Shown: positions 1-8,860, counted from the stretch's first letter. The stretch is 53,802 nt of DNA from Burkholderia sp. 8Y (GCF_902506145.1 NZ_LR733541.1:1-53802), one strand, 5' to 3'. A program made the numbers and translations. Notes: a model not told the origin generated them from the sequence alone.

Positions 1-84
1 GAAACGTGGCTGGAGGACAGCCGCTATCTGAACATGGCCCTGCTGGCCGAGCAGAAGAAGGAGTTCTTGCGCGCTGCTGCATAG
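1..84 (+). CDS. C-terminal end of an unidentified protein (cut by window edge)
   Basis: An open frame runs from the first base to a TAG at 82-84 and gives 27 residues ending KKEFLRAAA. The composition (tryptophan, leucine, charged helix) looks like the end of a real helical protein, and a strong inverted repeat follows directly after the stop, as expected for a transcription end. Too little is present to name a family. Confidence 0.5.
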   Translation, partial: ETWLEDSRYLNMALLAEQKKEFLRAAA

Positions 85-135
85 CGGCGTGCGGCGTTCG
101 GCGCTGCGGGCTACGCCCTTCGCACCGCACGCCGC
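84..135. terminator. Inverted repeat after the left-edge gene, possible terminator
   Basis: The 11-bp arms GCGGCGTGCGG (84-94) and CCGCACGCCGC (125-135) are perfectly complementary around a 30-base loop that is itself GC-rich. The repeat starts at the stop codon of the left-edge gene. There is no T-tract, so it may be a structure that protects or stops the transcript rather than a classic intrinsic terminator. Confidence 0.35.
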
Positions 136-1237
136 ACAGAAGATCAACTGAAACCACCGGCATCCGGTTTCTGCACAACTTGACGCACACAACTCACGTC
201 TGTCCTGCTCGGCGCTGTTCTAGTTGGCCTGTTCGCCTACAGCCTCCTAAGCATCCTTTTCTTTGTGTTACTTACCTTGCATGGCGGGACGGCCTGACCA
301 ATGACTCTAGGCGGTCCCCCGCGTTGCGAGAGTTCTTTGTGGATGGTGCGCCGATCTGCTGCGGTCGGTCCCTTGCCATAACGACGCTGTGTCGATCGCC
401 CGATAGGGACGACTTAGTGCCCCATTCCGCCGGGCAGCGCGATTTCGGCGACTGCGGCAACTGGCCCGTTTGGTCATTGAAGGCGGCTCCCCGGAGCGGG
501 GACAGTTCGCCGGTGTTTGTCTCAACTGGCAAATGTTCGATCGCTTGAACTTTTTCCACCCTCGGCCCACGTGTAGGTGGGCGAGTTACATGCATGCGGC
601 AATAACCGACGCGAGCTCAACTGCTGTAACGCCCCTCGGCATCTCATTCTTCGCGCACACGTGGATTGGCTCGTCCTTGCTCAGGCGGGGCGGTTTTTCT
701 TTTGTATTTGTCGTTCGCGGACTAAGCTTCGATTGTGCCCCACTTCGCGTTGCGCGTTGTCTATCACCTTCATCCACACCGCACTGGACGAGCTTGCTTT
801 GGCCTTGTCCGTCGCTATCCCGTGCCCGCCCCACGGCCACGCGGCATCGCGACTTGCGCCCGTTCGTGTTTTGCTTGCGCCGGGAGCTCACGACACACAA
901 ACTGAAGCACGCCGCCGCGCTGCGGTCGGTCCATAGCTGCCGGCTGTTTGCATGCTTGAAGTCTTGGGACGGCCGCGGAAGTGGTCTTCAAACAATCGAG
1001 CAGGTCTGGCCCGCAATGGACGCTAAACCGGCGCATCGAGCCAATTCCAAGGCGCTGCGGCAGCGGGTTGAGCCGACCATGGCCGAGGAAACGGAGCGAA
1101 GGGACCGTTGATCGACTGGCAAGCCATCAGTGCACAGGGTCGAGGCGCTACGGTTCAAGTTCGTGCCGAACCGCAAGGCATATTGTTCGTTTGGTTGACA
1201 GGCGTGGTGTACTCCGTGCCACGCTCGAGGAATTTAT
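136..1237. other. No convincing gene
   Basis: Several open frames cross this stretch on both strands, but all have arginine- and serine-rich, low-order products and no good start signals. No family was recognised. It looks like decayed or non-coding DNA. Confidence 0.5.
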
Positions 1238-1423
1238 ATGGATCACGACACAGGCGCGGACATCACCCTGCGCATCTACCGCATGCTATCCGGCCAGTGG
1301 GCGGGCCGTCTGTTTCTCGGCGAGAAGGAGCTTAGCGGGATAGCGGCCTGCAATAGCCCAGAGGCCGTAGAACAAGCCGCGCGGGAAACGGGCATGTACC
1401 CGGACCATATCGAGGTTTACTAG
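1238..1423 (+). CDS. Small hypothetical protein, 61 aa
   Basis: The ATG is preceded by GAGGAATTTAT, a good ribosome-binding site at proper spacing. The product is a small acidic soluble protein with ordered hydrophobic and charged spacing (ITLRIYRMLSGQWAGRLF, then a helix-like PEAVEQAARETG and an end YPDHIEVY). No signal peptide or membrane segment is seen. The look is that of a small plasmid accessory protein; I cannot assign a function. It stands alone between decayed stretches. A 75-codon frame starting with TTG at 1108 overlaps it by 98 bp, and both are unlikely to be real. Confidence 0.65.
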   Translation: MDHDTGADITLRIYRMLSGQWAGRLFLGEKELSGIAACNSPEAVEQAARETGMYPDHIEVY

Positions 1424-1576
1424 GCCGCTTCGATCCGCCCCTAAGGTTCACTGCGGTAGGGCCGTTGAACAGCCGTCTCTCCCGAACACGTACGTTGTAG
1501 ACATGGTTCGGTTCATGCCGCTTTCCTACGGGCGGCCTTATTCGTTCTAGTCGCTAGACCCGCCCGCGTAACGGTG

Positions 1577-1813
1577 TTAACCGCACCGCCGCCGTGCAAT
1601 AGTGTAGTCGTACCATCTATTCACACCGTGTCTTCGATGGACGCCCTGCTGCGGCCCATCAAAGGGTGCGCCTGCTGCCCGCGCCCATAGCCGCGCCCAC
1701 CTGCCAGCCTCGGCTTTCTCCATCGGCGTAGTGGCCACAATCAATCGATTCACCGCCTTGTCGAGATGGCGCAACGCGTAGGCTTGTTGCGGGTGTGGAA
1801 CGCGTCTATGCAT
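1577..1813 (-). CDS. Small basic helical protein, 78 aa
   Basis: The ATG at 1813 has GAGAGG five bases upstream. The first 52 residues form amphipathic helix-like segments (ALRHLDKAVNRLIVATTP, then MEKAEAGRWARLWARAAG); the rest is basic and less ordered. It is net positively charged and could bind nucleic acid, but no known motif is visible. The family is not recognised. Confidence 0.5.
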   Translation of the reverse strand: MHRRVPHPQQAYALRHLDKAVNRLIVATTPMEKAEAGRWARLWARAAGAPFDGPQQGVHRRHGVNRWYDYTIARRRCG

Positions 1814-1995
1814 GAGCGCCTCTCGATCTGAGTTGCAGGGTTACCAAATCCTTCAAGTTGCTCCGAGTCGTTCCGTCAATGTTCCGCGCTGTCCCCGTCG
1901 TTCCAGTTCGAACTGGGCAAGACACGGGAAAGTGAGCCAACGCTACGCTTGCCGCCCGATTCGCGCTACGCGCTCAAGTCAGCTACAGTGTCCAA

Positions 1996-2205
1996 ATGGA
2001 CAGTCATTCAGCGCAGCCCTTGGAAGCCATCAGGGAACAGATAGCCCGACTAGAAGCGAAGATTGCAACGCTTCACCTGTTGATCGCAAACCGGTCCATG
2101 TCCTTAGAGGACTTGCTAAGAGCTTCCGATCTGCTGGGGCTGCTCGGGCATGAGCTGGACCACTGGAGAGACCTTGAGGAGCTTGTCCGTCGTTCTACGC
2201 CATAA
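1996..2205 (+). CDS. Small coiled-coil protein, 69 aa
   Basis: The product is almost entirely helical, with heptad-like leucine and isoleucine spacing (EQIARLEAKIATLHLLIAN, then LLRASDLLGLLGHELDHW). That regularity is hard to get from non-coding DNA. No good ribosome-binding site is seen before the ATG, so the start is uncertain. Function unknown; a small dimerising protein is a fair guess. Confidence 0.42.
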   Translation: MDSHSAQPLEAIREQIARLEAKIATLHLLIANRSMSLEDLLRASDLLGLLGHELDHWRDLEELVRRSTP

Positions 2206-2265
2206 CGCCGCCCTGCCCTTCGATTGGCGGCGCCCTAGCGCAAAAGCGACCAAAAGGAGGATACG

Positions 2266-2322
2266 ATGAAATCTGCGATATGTGGGCGAGGCGGCCCGCC
2301 TAAATCACGCACGCCAACTTAG
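2266..2322 (+). CDS. 18-codon open frame behind a near-perfect Shine-Dalgarno
   Basis: AAAAGGAGG sits five bases before this ATG, the strongest ribosome-binding site in the left part of the window, yet the frame holds only 18 codons before TAG. It may be a leader peptide, or the start of a gene whose body was deleted. It runs into the 3' end of the opposite-strand gene at 2319. Confidence 0.3.
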   Translation: MKSAICGRGGPPKSRTPT

Positions 2323-2708
2323 TTACGGATTGGTACTCGATAAACTCGTTCCGGCCAATGCTCATTGAGGTAGCAGTATTCGTCAGTTTCGAAACCGAGG
2401 ACGTGAAGTAGATATGGCGTCGTTACGCACTCGATAGCACCGCTCAAACCGTACCGCCAATGCGACAAAAAGCTGCGCTCGTCGTGGAACGCATTTCCGC
2501 AGGCTACGCATTTAACGAAACGCTCCCGATACTCCGGCACCAGAGCCTTTGAGGCCCTATGGATACGGTCTAGCTCGGCCACCTCTCTGAACAGGGTGGC
2601 GCTGGCCGTGCGTTGCATTCCGCCCCCGCTGCGCCATTCTTCGGCGCGCTTTCTTGCCGCCGCTATCCGAGTTCGTACAGCTTCCTCTCGATCCGTTATG
2701 TAGCCCAT
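2319..2708 (-). CDS. Zinc-finger-like hypothetical protein, 129 aa
   Basis: I chose the ATG at 2708 (protein begins MGYITDREEAV) because AGGGAGCAAGG lies just upstream; an earlier in-frame ATG at 2819 has no such site. A basic helix near residues 10-25 (TRIAAARKRAEEW) leads to a helical stretch and then CVACGNAFHDERSFLSHW at about residues 70-87. The C-x2-C-x12-H spacing resembles a C2H2-like zinc knuckle. The C-terminal third has conserved-looking aromatic residues. The family is not recognised; a small DNA- or RNA-binding protein is plausible. Confidence 0.6.
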   Translation of the reverse strand: MGYITDREEAVRTRIAAARKRAEEWRSGGGMQRTASATLFREVAELDRIHRASKALVPEYRERFVKCVACGNAFHDERSFLSHWRYGLSGAIECVTTPYLLHVLGFETDEYCYLNEHWPERVYRVPIRN

Positions 2709-3219
2709 GCCTTGCTCCCTAGGTGATTGTACCGTTTTGCGCATGCGCAGCGCGCGTGAGGCTTGGGCGACACGGAATGGATCCCGGCTACGTACCCATT
2801 CGCTCGGTTCCGGGATCACCCTCTAACTCTAAACGGAGCGGCATTCGGAACGCTTCGGTAATGCAGCGGCCTCACAATTTCTCTGCATTCCCTCGACGTG
2901 CAACTCCACTATCGTTTTACGCCTTCTGCTCGACGCTAGATAGCGGCCATTCGGCCCGATAGAGCCATACCACCAAGCGCGTTGCGCATCGACCGCCCGG
3001 GCCAAGCGGAATCCCTCTCGCAGCTAGGGCAGACGTTGTTAGCGGTAGAGTGGTGCACGGCTAGAACAGGCGCGGCAAACCTGAGATTCTCCCGACTCTC
3101 ACGAACAAGAACCCTAACGCTCGTGAAAGCGCGGCGGGATCGGCTGCTCGGGATGGAACCTGTTAGGCGGCTAATCTCCCCGTGTTCTGACACGCGGATC
3201 GGTCACGCTGCCGTTTTAG
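2709..3219. other. No convincing gene
   Basis: Open frames exist on both strands but show no motif, signal or strong start. The stretch ends at the remnant of an IS3-type transposase, consistent with rearranged DNA. Confidence 0.45.
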
Positions 3220-3500
3220 TCACAGGCAGCGTCGCAACGTAAACCCCGTCTGCCGTGCGGCCCGCCAGCGCCAATGAGGCCGTCTCGTGTTGTACAGATC
3301 GAAACAGTCGCCGATTGAGCGTCGCGCACGGCGGACCGATTCGTAGGCGCGCAGGTAGACTTCTTCCTACTTGATGCTGCGCCACACGCGCTTGACGAAC
3401 CAGGCGGTCGCCCCAAGGCACCCTAGCCGTCCATCGAAAGACGGACGGCCAACTTAGCACGGCCTCGGTGAATGCACTCGCCGAGAACTGCATGCCCTGA
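3220..3500 (-). pseudogene. Remnant of an IS3-family transposase (OrfB end)
   Basis: Read on the minus strand, the 3400-3220 portion gives FVKRVWRSIK, a stop codon, EEVYLRAYESV, a helix and then LYNTRRPHW. This is the familiar C-terminal block of IS3-family integrases (W-R-S-I-K, E-E-V-Y-L, Y-N-x-R-R-P-H). The expected upstream block DQGMQFSASAFTE is present at about 3490 in another frame. The copy therefore holds at least one in-frame stop and one frameshift, and the N-terminal part and IS ends were not found. Confidence 0.75.
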
Positions 3501-3613
3501 TCGTGTAAGACGGAGGACAGGCCGTAACGTGAAAACGCTTAATCCTGCGCATTAACGGCATGCACCGCTTCCGGCCTAGAATGCTTCGCTCTTCCCGTTC
3601 ACCGATGGACCCG

Positions 3614-3985
3614 CTACGCGTGACGCGCGCTTCGGTTCTCGTTCGCCGCACTATCCGATGAACTTCGTTCGATGAACGGCAGCGCCGATCCTTTCTCGTC
3701 CTCGGCGAGACGCCACGCTTGTTCGATCGCCTGCTGCACGATCGACCCAGCGCAGCACCCCTTAATGGCAGGGTCGTCGTTCTCGCCGTAGTCTGACCGG
3801 GGAGTCGTACGGACAAGGTCAAGAACCCGCTTGCTATGCTGACCGGTGAGCGCCAACTGCTTGAGCACATCCGCTTCGATTTGTTGTAGCAAAGACCCCG
3901 TCAGGACGCTCGCGGCCCTGTACCGCGCAACGGTAGCTGGAAGCACGTCACGGATCGCTGCGTCAAGCGCGATCAAAGCGTCCAT
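3614..3985 (-). CDS. Hypothetical helical protein, 123 aa
   Basis: The ATG at 3985 follows a GGGGGG run usable as a ribosome-binding site. The product starts with a regular helical region (MDALIALDAAIRDVLPA) and continues helical to about residue 95, then becomes serine-rich and disordered. It overlaps the end of a membrane-protein frame on the same strand by 13 bp, which suggests a two-gene unit. The family is not recognised. Confidence 0.5.
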   Translation of the reverse strand: MDALIALDAAIRDVLPATVARYRAASVLTGSLLQQIEADVLKQLALTGQHSKRVLDLVRTTPRSDYGENDDPAIKGCCAGSIVQQAIEQAWRLAEDEKGSALPFIERSSSDSAANENRSARHA

Positions 3986-4269
3986 GGCCCCCCAAACCCT
4001 GGCGGAGTTTCACCGGACTCAATGATTTGTGAACGGCATAGGCAGAGCGCTTCGCGGTATCTGTCCGGCGTGCGCATTAACGCCAGTGCTGCGGCACCTT
4101 CCGCATTGGTCCGAAGCCTGCGTCGCCAGCGGCCAATTCCAACGTAGGCGAGGATGATTGCTGCTAGACCGATTGGGACTAGAGCAATGAAGTAGGACCC
4201 TGGCTGTCGAATCGCCTCACTGCCTACGGAAAAGGAAACAGGGAAGATCTGTCTTTTCTCTTCGATGCA
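3973..4269 (-). pseudogene. Membrane-protein frame without a usable start
   Basis: This frame is closed upstream by TAG (complement of 4270-4272) and ends at a TGA inside the start of the next gene. It encodes a hydrophobic segment YFIALVPIGLAAIILAYVGI followed by basic residues RWRRRLR and a soluble tail, a typical single-pass inner-membrane layout. No ATG, GTG or TTG lies before the membrane segment, so the N-terminus seems lost through a nonsense or frameshift change. Reading it as a damaged gene is an inference. Confidence 0.45.
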
Positions 4270-4361
4270 CTACGTGCGCTCTTAGCAACGAGTGAGCCAA
4301 GGTGGCGCATTGTGCAGCGGCGCCGTTGGTGAGTTTTATCATCCTCGGCGATCTACCCCGT

Positions 4362-4643
4362 TCAACGCTCGTTTCGCCTGGCGAGCGGACGCTCTTGGGA
4401 CGTCGTCAAACGATCTCGCGTTCGGGGGTGCTCGACTGAGTGCGCTTCGCAGACGGTCGAGACGGCGCTTTTGAACACCGTCTGAATGCCCGTCGGCGAC
4501 TGCAGCGCAAGGACATATTGGTCGAACGCCACAAGCTGGCCGGTCAATTTGATGCCGTTGACCAGAAATACCCAAACGGCTTTCTGTTCGCGCGTCAGGG
4601 CGTTCAAAAAATCCCCTTGAATGTCACTCGCATTGATGGACAT
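4362..4643 (-). CDS. hfq: Plasmid-borne Hfq-like RNA chaperone, 93 aa
   Basis: Residues 8-70 match the Hfq Sm fold: DFLNAL, then the Sm1 signature FLVNGIKLTGQLVAFDQYV, and an Sm2 strand VFKSAVSTV. Hfq forms a hexamer that binds small RNAs and mRNAs. The usual Sm2 motif Y-K-H is F-K-S here, so the conserved histidine is replaced by serine. The proximal-face Q-D-P-F motif reads Q-G-D-F, and the distal-face tyrosine before L-V-N-G is phenylalanine. The C-terminal tail of about 23 residues is basic. Length is normal for a short Hfq. Plasmid copies of Hfq may retune host RNA regulation; the altered rim suggests different RNA preference, which is inference. Confidence 0.9.
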   Translation of the reverse strand: MSINASDIQGDFLNALTREQKAVWVFLVNGIKLTGQLVAFDQYVLALQSPTGIQTVFKSAVSTVCEAHSVEHPRTRDRLTTSQERPLARRNER

Positions 4644-4720
4644 GGTGACTACCCGCTGTTTGATTGACAGAACGGGCCGTTTTCGTTCGCGCCGTTCGAC
4701 GACACTACCCCGACGCGACC

Positions 4721-6706
4721 CTATCCCGCATCTTCGTCATAGTAGCGCGCAGCGGCTTCGAGCATGCGCCGTCGCTCCGCCCGCACGTAAATCGACGTGG
4801 TCTGCAACGAGGCATGTCCGAGGATGGCCTGTACGACGTCGGTCGGCATCTCGCGTGCCACCGCGCGTGTACCGAACGTGTGCCTAAAAGCATGTGCCGA
4901 CGTGTTCGCCAGCTGCACCAGGTCGTCCGTGCTGAAGTCCGCCAACGCGGCGCTTTCGTTAGCCAGCCGTTGTGCGGCCATGCGAACGAGCCGTCCCAAC
5001 GCACCGACGGTATAGGGTGCATCGTCGGCGTCCGGGTCATGCCGCTCGAACGCCGCGCGCGTGGCCGGGATCCACTGCGGTGCGATCAGCGGCCCCTGCG
5101 CTTGCGGCGCATCAAAGTCGCGGCCCCGATCGTGCCAATGCGCGCGCAGCGCGGCGATGGTGGCGCCGCTCACAGGTACCGTGCGTTGTTTGCGACGCTT
5201 GCCAACGATGCTCAACGTCCATACGGCTGAAGCGCCATGGCTAGCGTCAGTCCTGTTACCCGGCTCGACCGGGGTCGTCGTTTCCGAGGTCGTCTTCGCC
5301 GTCGGACCCGGCGCGGTGCGGCGCGACGCACGGCGACCCTCGGGAACCTCGGCGATGCGCAAGTCTTCGCGCCGCGCAAGCGCGGCTTCTGCCCGCCGCA
5401 GCCCGGAATCGCCCATCAGCAAGATCGCCGCCCGTGCGGCGCGCCACTGCCGCGCCTCCGCATCGGAATCGCCATCAGGAGCGGCATCCGGCTCGCCCGC
5501 CTGCTGTCCCTCGCATCGTGCGTCCAGGGCCTGGCGCACCTGCGCCCAGAGTTTCGCCGGCAGCGCCCGGTGCACCTGCACCGATAGTTCCCGGGTGATG
5601 GTCGCCGGTTCGTGGACCGCACTCCACGGATTGCCCGCGAGATAGCGAACCTCGACCAGCCACGCAAACGCGGCGCGCAGCACGCGCACTGCATAGGCCT
5701 GACTGTCCGCGGACAACCCTTCCGGGGCGAATGGCCGCCAGCGACCGCTTGTGCGCGGGCGCTTGGGTCCGGTGAACGACGCCAACGGCGCCTTCAAAAA
5801 ATCCTTGTACGCCTCGCAGTCCTCAACGCTGAGCGATGACAGCGCCTTCTTTCGAACCACTACGCTCCACAGGATCAGCCGCTCGAGTTCGCGGGTATAA
5901 GCCCGCAAGGTCGTCGGCCGGTCCCGATAGCGATGCAGGTATGCGTGTACCGCCGCCAGATCGTGCTCGGCGCGAATGAACGCGAAACTGATGGCCCGGT
6001 TGAAACCGGCTGCGCCCGACAACTCGGCCGGCACCGCGAGGTGCTCGAACGGCGCCAGGCGCGGCGCGCTCGGATCGCCGCCAACCACAATCACGCGATC
6101 GTCGCCCTTCCCGGCGCTCGCGCTTGCCGGCACCAGAGAGGCTGTGTCGACGTCGGCCGCGACCTTGGCGCCGAGCGTCGCTTCATGCCGCCGCAGCCAG
6201 GCAACGATCGTCCGGGCGCGCAGCGCGCCGATGCGTGGCACCGAGCGCCACCAACTGCCGCCGCGCGCGTTGCAGTACTCAATCAGCGCGCCGAGCGTGC
6301 CGATGCCCTCCCCGCTCAGACGCTGGGCGATCAGCGGCCGAAACCACAGGTGTACCGGGTGGGTCGAGAGTGGCACGGCGGCCGCGAGCGTCGACGCCTG
6401 CTCGACCATCCGCAACGTCATCGCGGTGAGCTTCGCGCTGCCATGCTGCTTAATCGATGCCTTTAGATGGTCCGCCAGCACCGAGGAGCCGTGCAGCAGC
6501 GCGAGCTGGACGAGGTCATCGCGCATCGTGCGCAGAAACCGCTCCATCGCATCGGCGCTCGCCGCGTGCGGCGCGTGTTCCGGATCGTAGTAGAGCCGCG
6601 CGATGGTGGCCGCGGGCAGGCGTTGCACGAACGCGCGCAGCGCGGTGAAGTCGGTGCGCGTGTAGGTGCGCGGCGGCGGTAGCGTCAGCTGTTGCGGTTG
6701 ATTGGC
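4721..6706 (-). CDS. Large tyrosine recombinase / phage-type integrase, 661 aa
   Basis: A site-specific DNA recombinase. The C-terminal catalytic part shows the first arginine in DSGLRRAEA (about residue 430), HAFRHTF (His605, Arg608), LGHASLQTTSIYV (His631) and the nucleophile Tyr640. The N-terminal 200 residues are the extra domain typical of the long integrases common in Burkholderia and Ralstonia; a SAM-like core-binding region follows (about 225-330). I prefer the start MANQPQQLTLP at 6706 over an in-frame ATG at 6757, although neither has a clear ribosome-binding site. It lies between an Hfq-like gene and a toxin-antitoxin pair, so it may have brought in this accessory segment. No att sites were identified. 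Confidence 0.88.
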   Translation of the reverse strand, partial: ANQPQQLTLPPPRTYTRTDFTALRAFVQRLPAATIARLYYDPEHAPHAASADAMERFLRTMRDDLVQLALLHGSSVLADHLKASIKQHGSAKLTAMTLRMVEQASTLAAAVPLSTHPVHLWFRPLIAQRLSGEGIGTLGALIEYCNARGGSWWRSVPRIGALRARTIVAWLRRHEATLGAKVAADVDTASLVPASASAGKGDDRVIVVGGDPSAPRLAPFEHLAVPAELSGAAGFNRAISFAFIRAEHDLAAVHAYLHRYRDRPTTLRAYTRELERLILWSVVVRKKALSSLSVEDCEAYKDFLKAPLASFTGPKRPRTSGRWRPFAPEGLSADSQAYAVRVLRAAFAWLVEVRYLAGNPWSAVHEPATITRELSVQVHRALPAKLWAQVRQALDARCEGQQAGEPDAAPDGDSDAEARQWRAARAAILLMGDSGLRRAEAALARREDLRIAEVPEGRRASRRTAPGPTAKTTSETTTPVEPGNRTDASHGASAVWTLSIVGKRRKQRTVPVSGATIAALRAHWHDRGRDFDAPQAQGPLIAPQWIPATRAAFERHDPDADDAPYTVGALGRLVRMAAQRLANESAALADFSTDDLVQLANTSAHAFRHTFGTRAVAREMPTDVVQAILGHASLQTTSIYVRAERRRMLEAAARYYDEDAG

Positions 6707-6799
6707 CATCGCGATGTGCTGATTGGTTCGTCCATGGAAGCCAACGGCTCCCCACATGCGGCTCGTTCGGTGAGTCTTTCCAAGGAAACGACGGTGAGC

Positions 6800-7276
6800 T
6801 TATTTGGGCGACGCGTCCCATCCGACTGTGAACAACCGCTGGTCCCAGACGACGGGCTGCGGCGCCGACACGACCAGCCGCCCCGCATCCCGATGTGCAG
6901 GATTGACCACGGCATTGCATTCCGCCCGCGCGACCACCGACGGCACGACCAAAATAGCCGAGCGCCCTTCCTCAATCCACCGGTCGCCGAAGCGCCGCGC
7001 GACCTGCGCATCGGGGGCATCCCACCCCGCCGGAAGCGCAGCGACGTCCACACGCTCAACGGCTACGTCGCCCGGTACCTCGGCTTCCACCCACACGTGA
7101 TGCTTCGGGACTTTGCCGATCCGGGCGTGCACCAGCACCTCGAGCATCGCCCCCGCAAAATTCAGCGCCCCATAGATCACCGGCCGTCCCGGACTGTTGA
7201 AACGGCCACCGACTAGCATCGCGCCGGTGCCGCTCCAGATCGGGTGACGCCGGTCCGCAATCCGAAAGATCCGCAT
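6800..7276 (-). CDS. RES-domain toxin
   Basis: The 158-aa product matches the RES toxin family, which depletes NAD+. The three family residues are present: Arg25 in GGRFNSPG, Glu46 in MLEVLVH and Ser113 in AILVVPS. The tail contains the usual NPAH near residue 126 and a closing W-D-x-R-L-F. The gene lies 52 bp downstream of the Xre/ParS-type antitoxin on the same strand, the standard order for RES-Xre pairs. A pair of this kind stabilises the replicon or acts in stress. There is no clear ribosome-binding site, so translation may be coupled to the upstream gene. Confidence 0.9.
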   Translation of the reverse strand: MRIFRIADRRHPIWSGTGAMLVGGRFNSPGRPVIYGALNFAGAMLEVLVHARIGKVPKHHVWVEAEVPGDVAVERVDVAALPAGWDAPDAQVARRFGDRWIEEGRSAILVVPSVVARAECNAVVNPAHRDAGRLVVSAPQPVVWDQRLFTVGWDASPK

Positions 7277-7328
7277 CAGGCCGGAGCCCGAGCTTCATGC
7301 GCGCGCTCACCCTCGTCTACATGGAGCC

Positions 7329-7757
7329 TCATGCCGGCAGCCCATAAAACAGCTTCCACAACAACTCCTCGACGCGCCGCGCGCCGAGTTCGGTCAACGC
7401 GACGTCGACTGGCGTGCGGCCTTCGAGCAGCGGGTGCGCGGTGTTCAGAAACTCCCGCGTATCGGCCTCGTCGTCCCACACGTAGCGGGCGGTCGCGACG
7501 ATGCGCGCGAGCCGTTCGGTTTTTTCGGACTCGTCGGGGCTGAGCTTGTCGCGGCGGCGTTTAAACGTCGCTTCCGGCACGATGCGCGCGAGCAGCGCGC
7601 GGCGCTCCTCGGCGCTGCGCGTCGCGTGTTCAACGCCTTCCTTCAGCGCCGACTTCGGCAAGCCTTCGCGCACCTGCGCATCGAGTTCGGCGACCGTGTG
7701 CGGCACGCGGGGCAGCGCCATCACCGCCGCAATCTGTTCGGGCGACACCAGCAACAT
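7329..7757 (-). CDS. Xre/MbcA/ParS-type antitoxin
   Basis: I placed the start at the second ATG (7757, protein MLLVSPEQ) because GGAGG stands five bases before it; the first ATG at 7769 overlaps that site. Residues 30-95 hold a degenerate Xre-like helix-turn-helix region (EATFKRRRDKLSPDESEKTE). Residues 100-142 are the toxin-binding domain (FLNTAHPLLEGRTPVDVALT through a final LLWKLFYGLPA). Such antitoxins neutralise RES toxins and repress their own promoter. An inverted repeat over the -10 box upstream fits autoregulation. Confidence 0.9.
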   Translation of the reverse strand: MLLVSPEQIAAVMALPRVPHTVAELDAQVREGLPKSALKEGVEHATRSAEERRALLARIVPEATFKRRRDKLSPDESEKTERLARIVATARYVWDDEADTREFLNTAHPLLEGRTPVDVALTELGARRVEELLWKLFYGLPA

Positions 7758-7773
7758 GGCGGCCTCCATAGGA

Positions 7774-7803
7774 TCATTTGAACTGTCATTATAGTCCAAA
7801 TGA
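7774..7803 (-). promoter_or_regulatory. Operator palindrome over the toxin-antitoxin -10 box
   Basis: On the minus strand, TCATTTGGAC and GTTCAAATGA form a 30-bp inverted repeat (9 of 10 positions match) with a perfect -10 hexamer TATAAT (complement of 7788-7793) in its spacer. The antitoxin start codon lies 16 bp downstream. Repressor bound here would block the promoter directly. No good -35 hexamer is seen. Confidence 0.7.
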
Positions 7804-7999
7804 ACCTGCGCCCCGCTCTGCACTGAGCGTAGAGCACAGTACCCGACATTATAGGGATTAAATCCTTCGCTGCTAATAACAACTATCAGACAGACAAGTC
7901 GATAGGTCGGCAGAGGACGGCCTTGGCGGCCTGGCACATTGCTGACGGCGCTTCGACGCCGCAAGTGCATGCCAATAGGCACTCAGGCGCGATCCGCTC

Positions 8000-8478
8000 A
8001 TGCGGCCGCGTTTGACACGAAGACCGCCTTCGTGCCCGAACGCGGGAAGTCAGCGCAAGATCCACCAGCTCATAGAGATCGACCGTAAGACGATCCGCCG
8101 TTGTCAGTCGATCTTCGAACCGCAGCGAGTCTCGGACGAGGCAAATCGCGAGTGGATCGACCAGCACATACGACTGAAGCGCAATGCTCAAGCGATTTAC
8201 CAGGGATCTGGTCGAACCAGTCCTGCTTTAGTGCGAGCTACGACAGCGTCAAACGCTTTGTGCGCGCCCTCCGGCACGTCGATGCGGAGCAGTTTGACCT
8301 TTTGAGCGCGCTCCGGCTGAGGAAGCCCAAGTTAATTATGGTGATGGCGCGCCGAGGCGTGATCCCAGGGACGGGCCGTTATCGGCGCTCGCGCTTGTTC
8401 AACATGACGCTACGCTATTCGCGGCGCAGCTTCGGGCAAATGGTCTCGAAGTCCAGCAAGCAGGTTCGGCACAACTAA
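8000..8478 (+). pseudogene. istA: Frameshifted IS21-type transposase (IstA) remnant
   Basis: Pieces of IstA appear in order but in different frames: IEIDRKTIRRC, EANREWIDQHIRLKRNAQAIYQ, DLVEPVLL, then SYDSVKRFVRALRHVDAEQF and, at the end, YRRSRLFNMTLRYSRRSF followed by SSKQ. These match the N-terminal HTH, linker and start of the integrase core of IS21-family IstA. At least two frameshifts are needed, and the acidic DDE core and the istB partner are missing. The element is dead and truncated. Confidence 0.8.
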
Positions 8479-8860
8479 CCGATGGCTTCAACAGGATTCA
8501 AGCGATGGCACTCCGGAAATTGCGAGCGCGCCCGGCGCCTAGGTTAGCCTCACCAGTGCCAATTTTGCAATGACGCGATGACGGGGTGACGCGGTGAGAC
8601 CCGCTGTAGACAGAAAACAGCGACAGCGATTCTTAATGGGCCCGTGCAGTTTATCGGAGTTTAGCGGCACAGACCATTAGTTGCGTTTTATCGCTGCTGA
8701 ATTGCTCGCGTTCGTTCGGTCCTGGTCACATTAATTTCGCCATAACGCGAGCAAAGCGTACGACGCCAATCGATGGCGCACTGCACTTTCCGCCTCGCGA
8801 CACTCCCAGAAGAATCACTTGCGTCCATGGGTGATACGTCGCGGTATCAGATCGAAGCGA
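8479..8860. other. No convincing gene
   Basis: Nothing recognisable is encoded. A short run of TGACGCG-like repeats occurs at about 8571-8600. The stretch joins two pseudogenes. Confidence 0.5.

Noticed and set aside
1108..1335. 75-codon plus-strand frame starting with TTG
   Set aside because: It overlaps the better supported 1238-1423 gene by 98 bp, and its second half is arginine-rich and unordered. Its first 40 residues look protein-like, so it could be a decayed gene.
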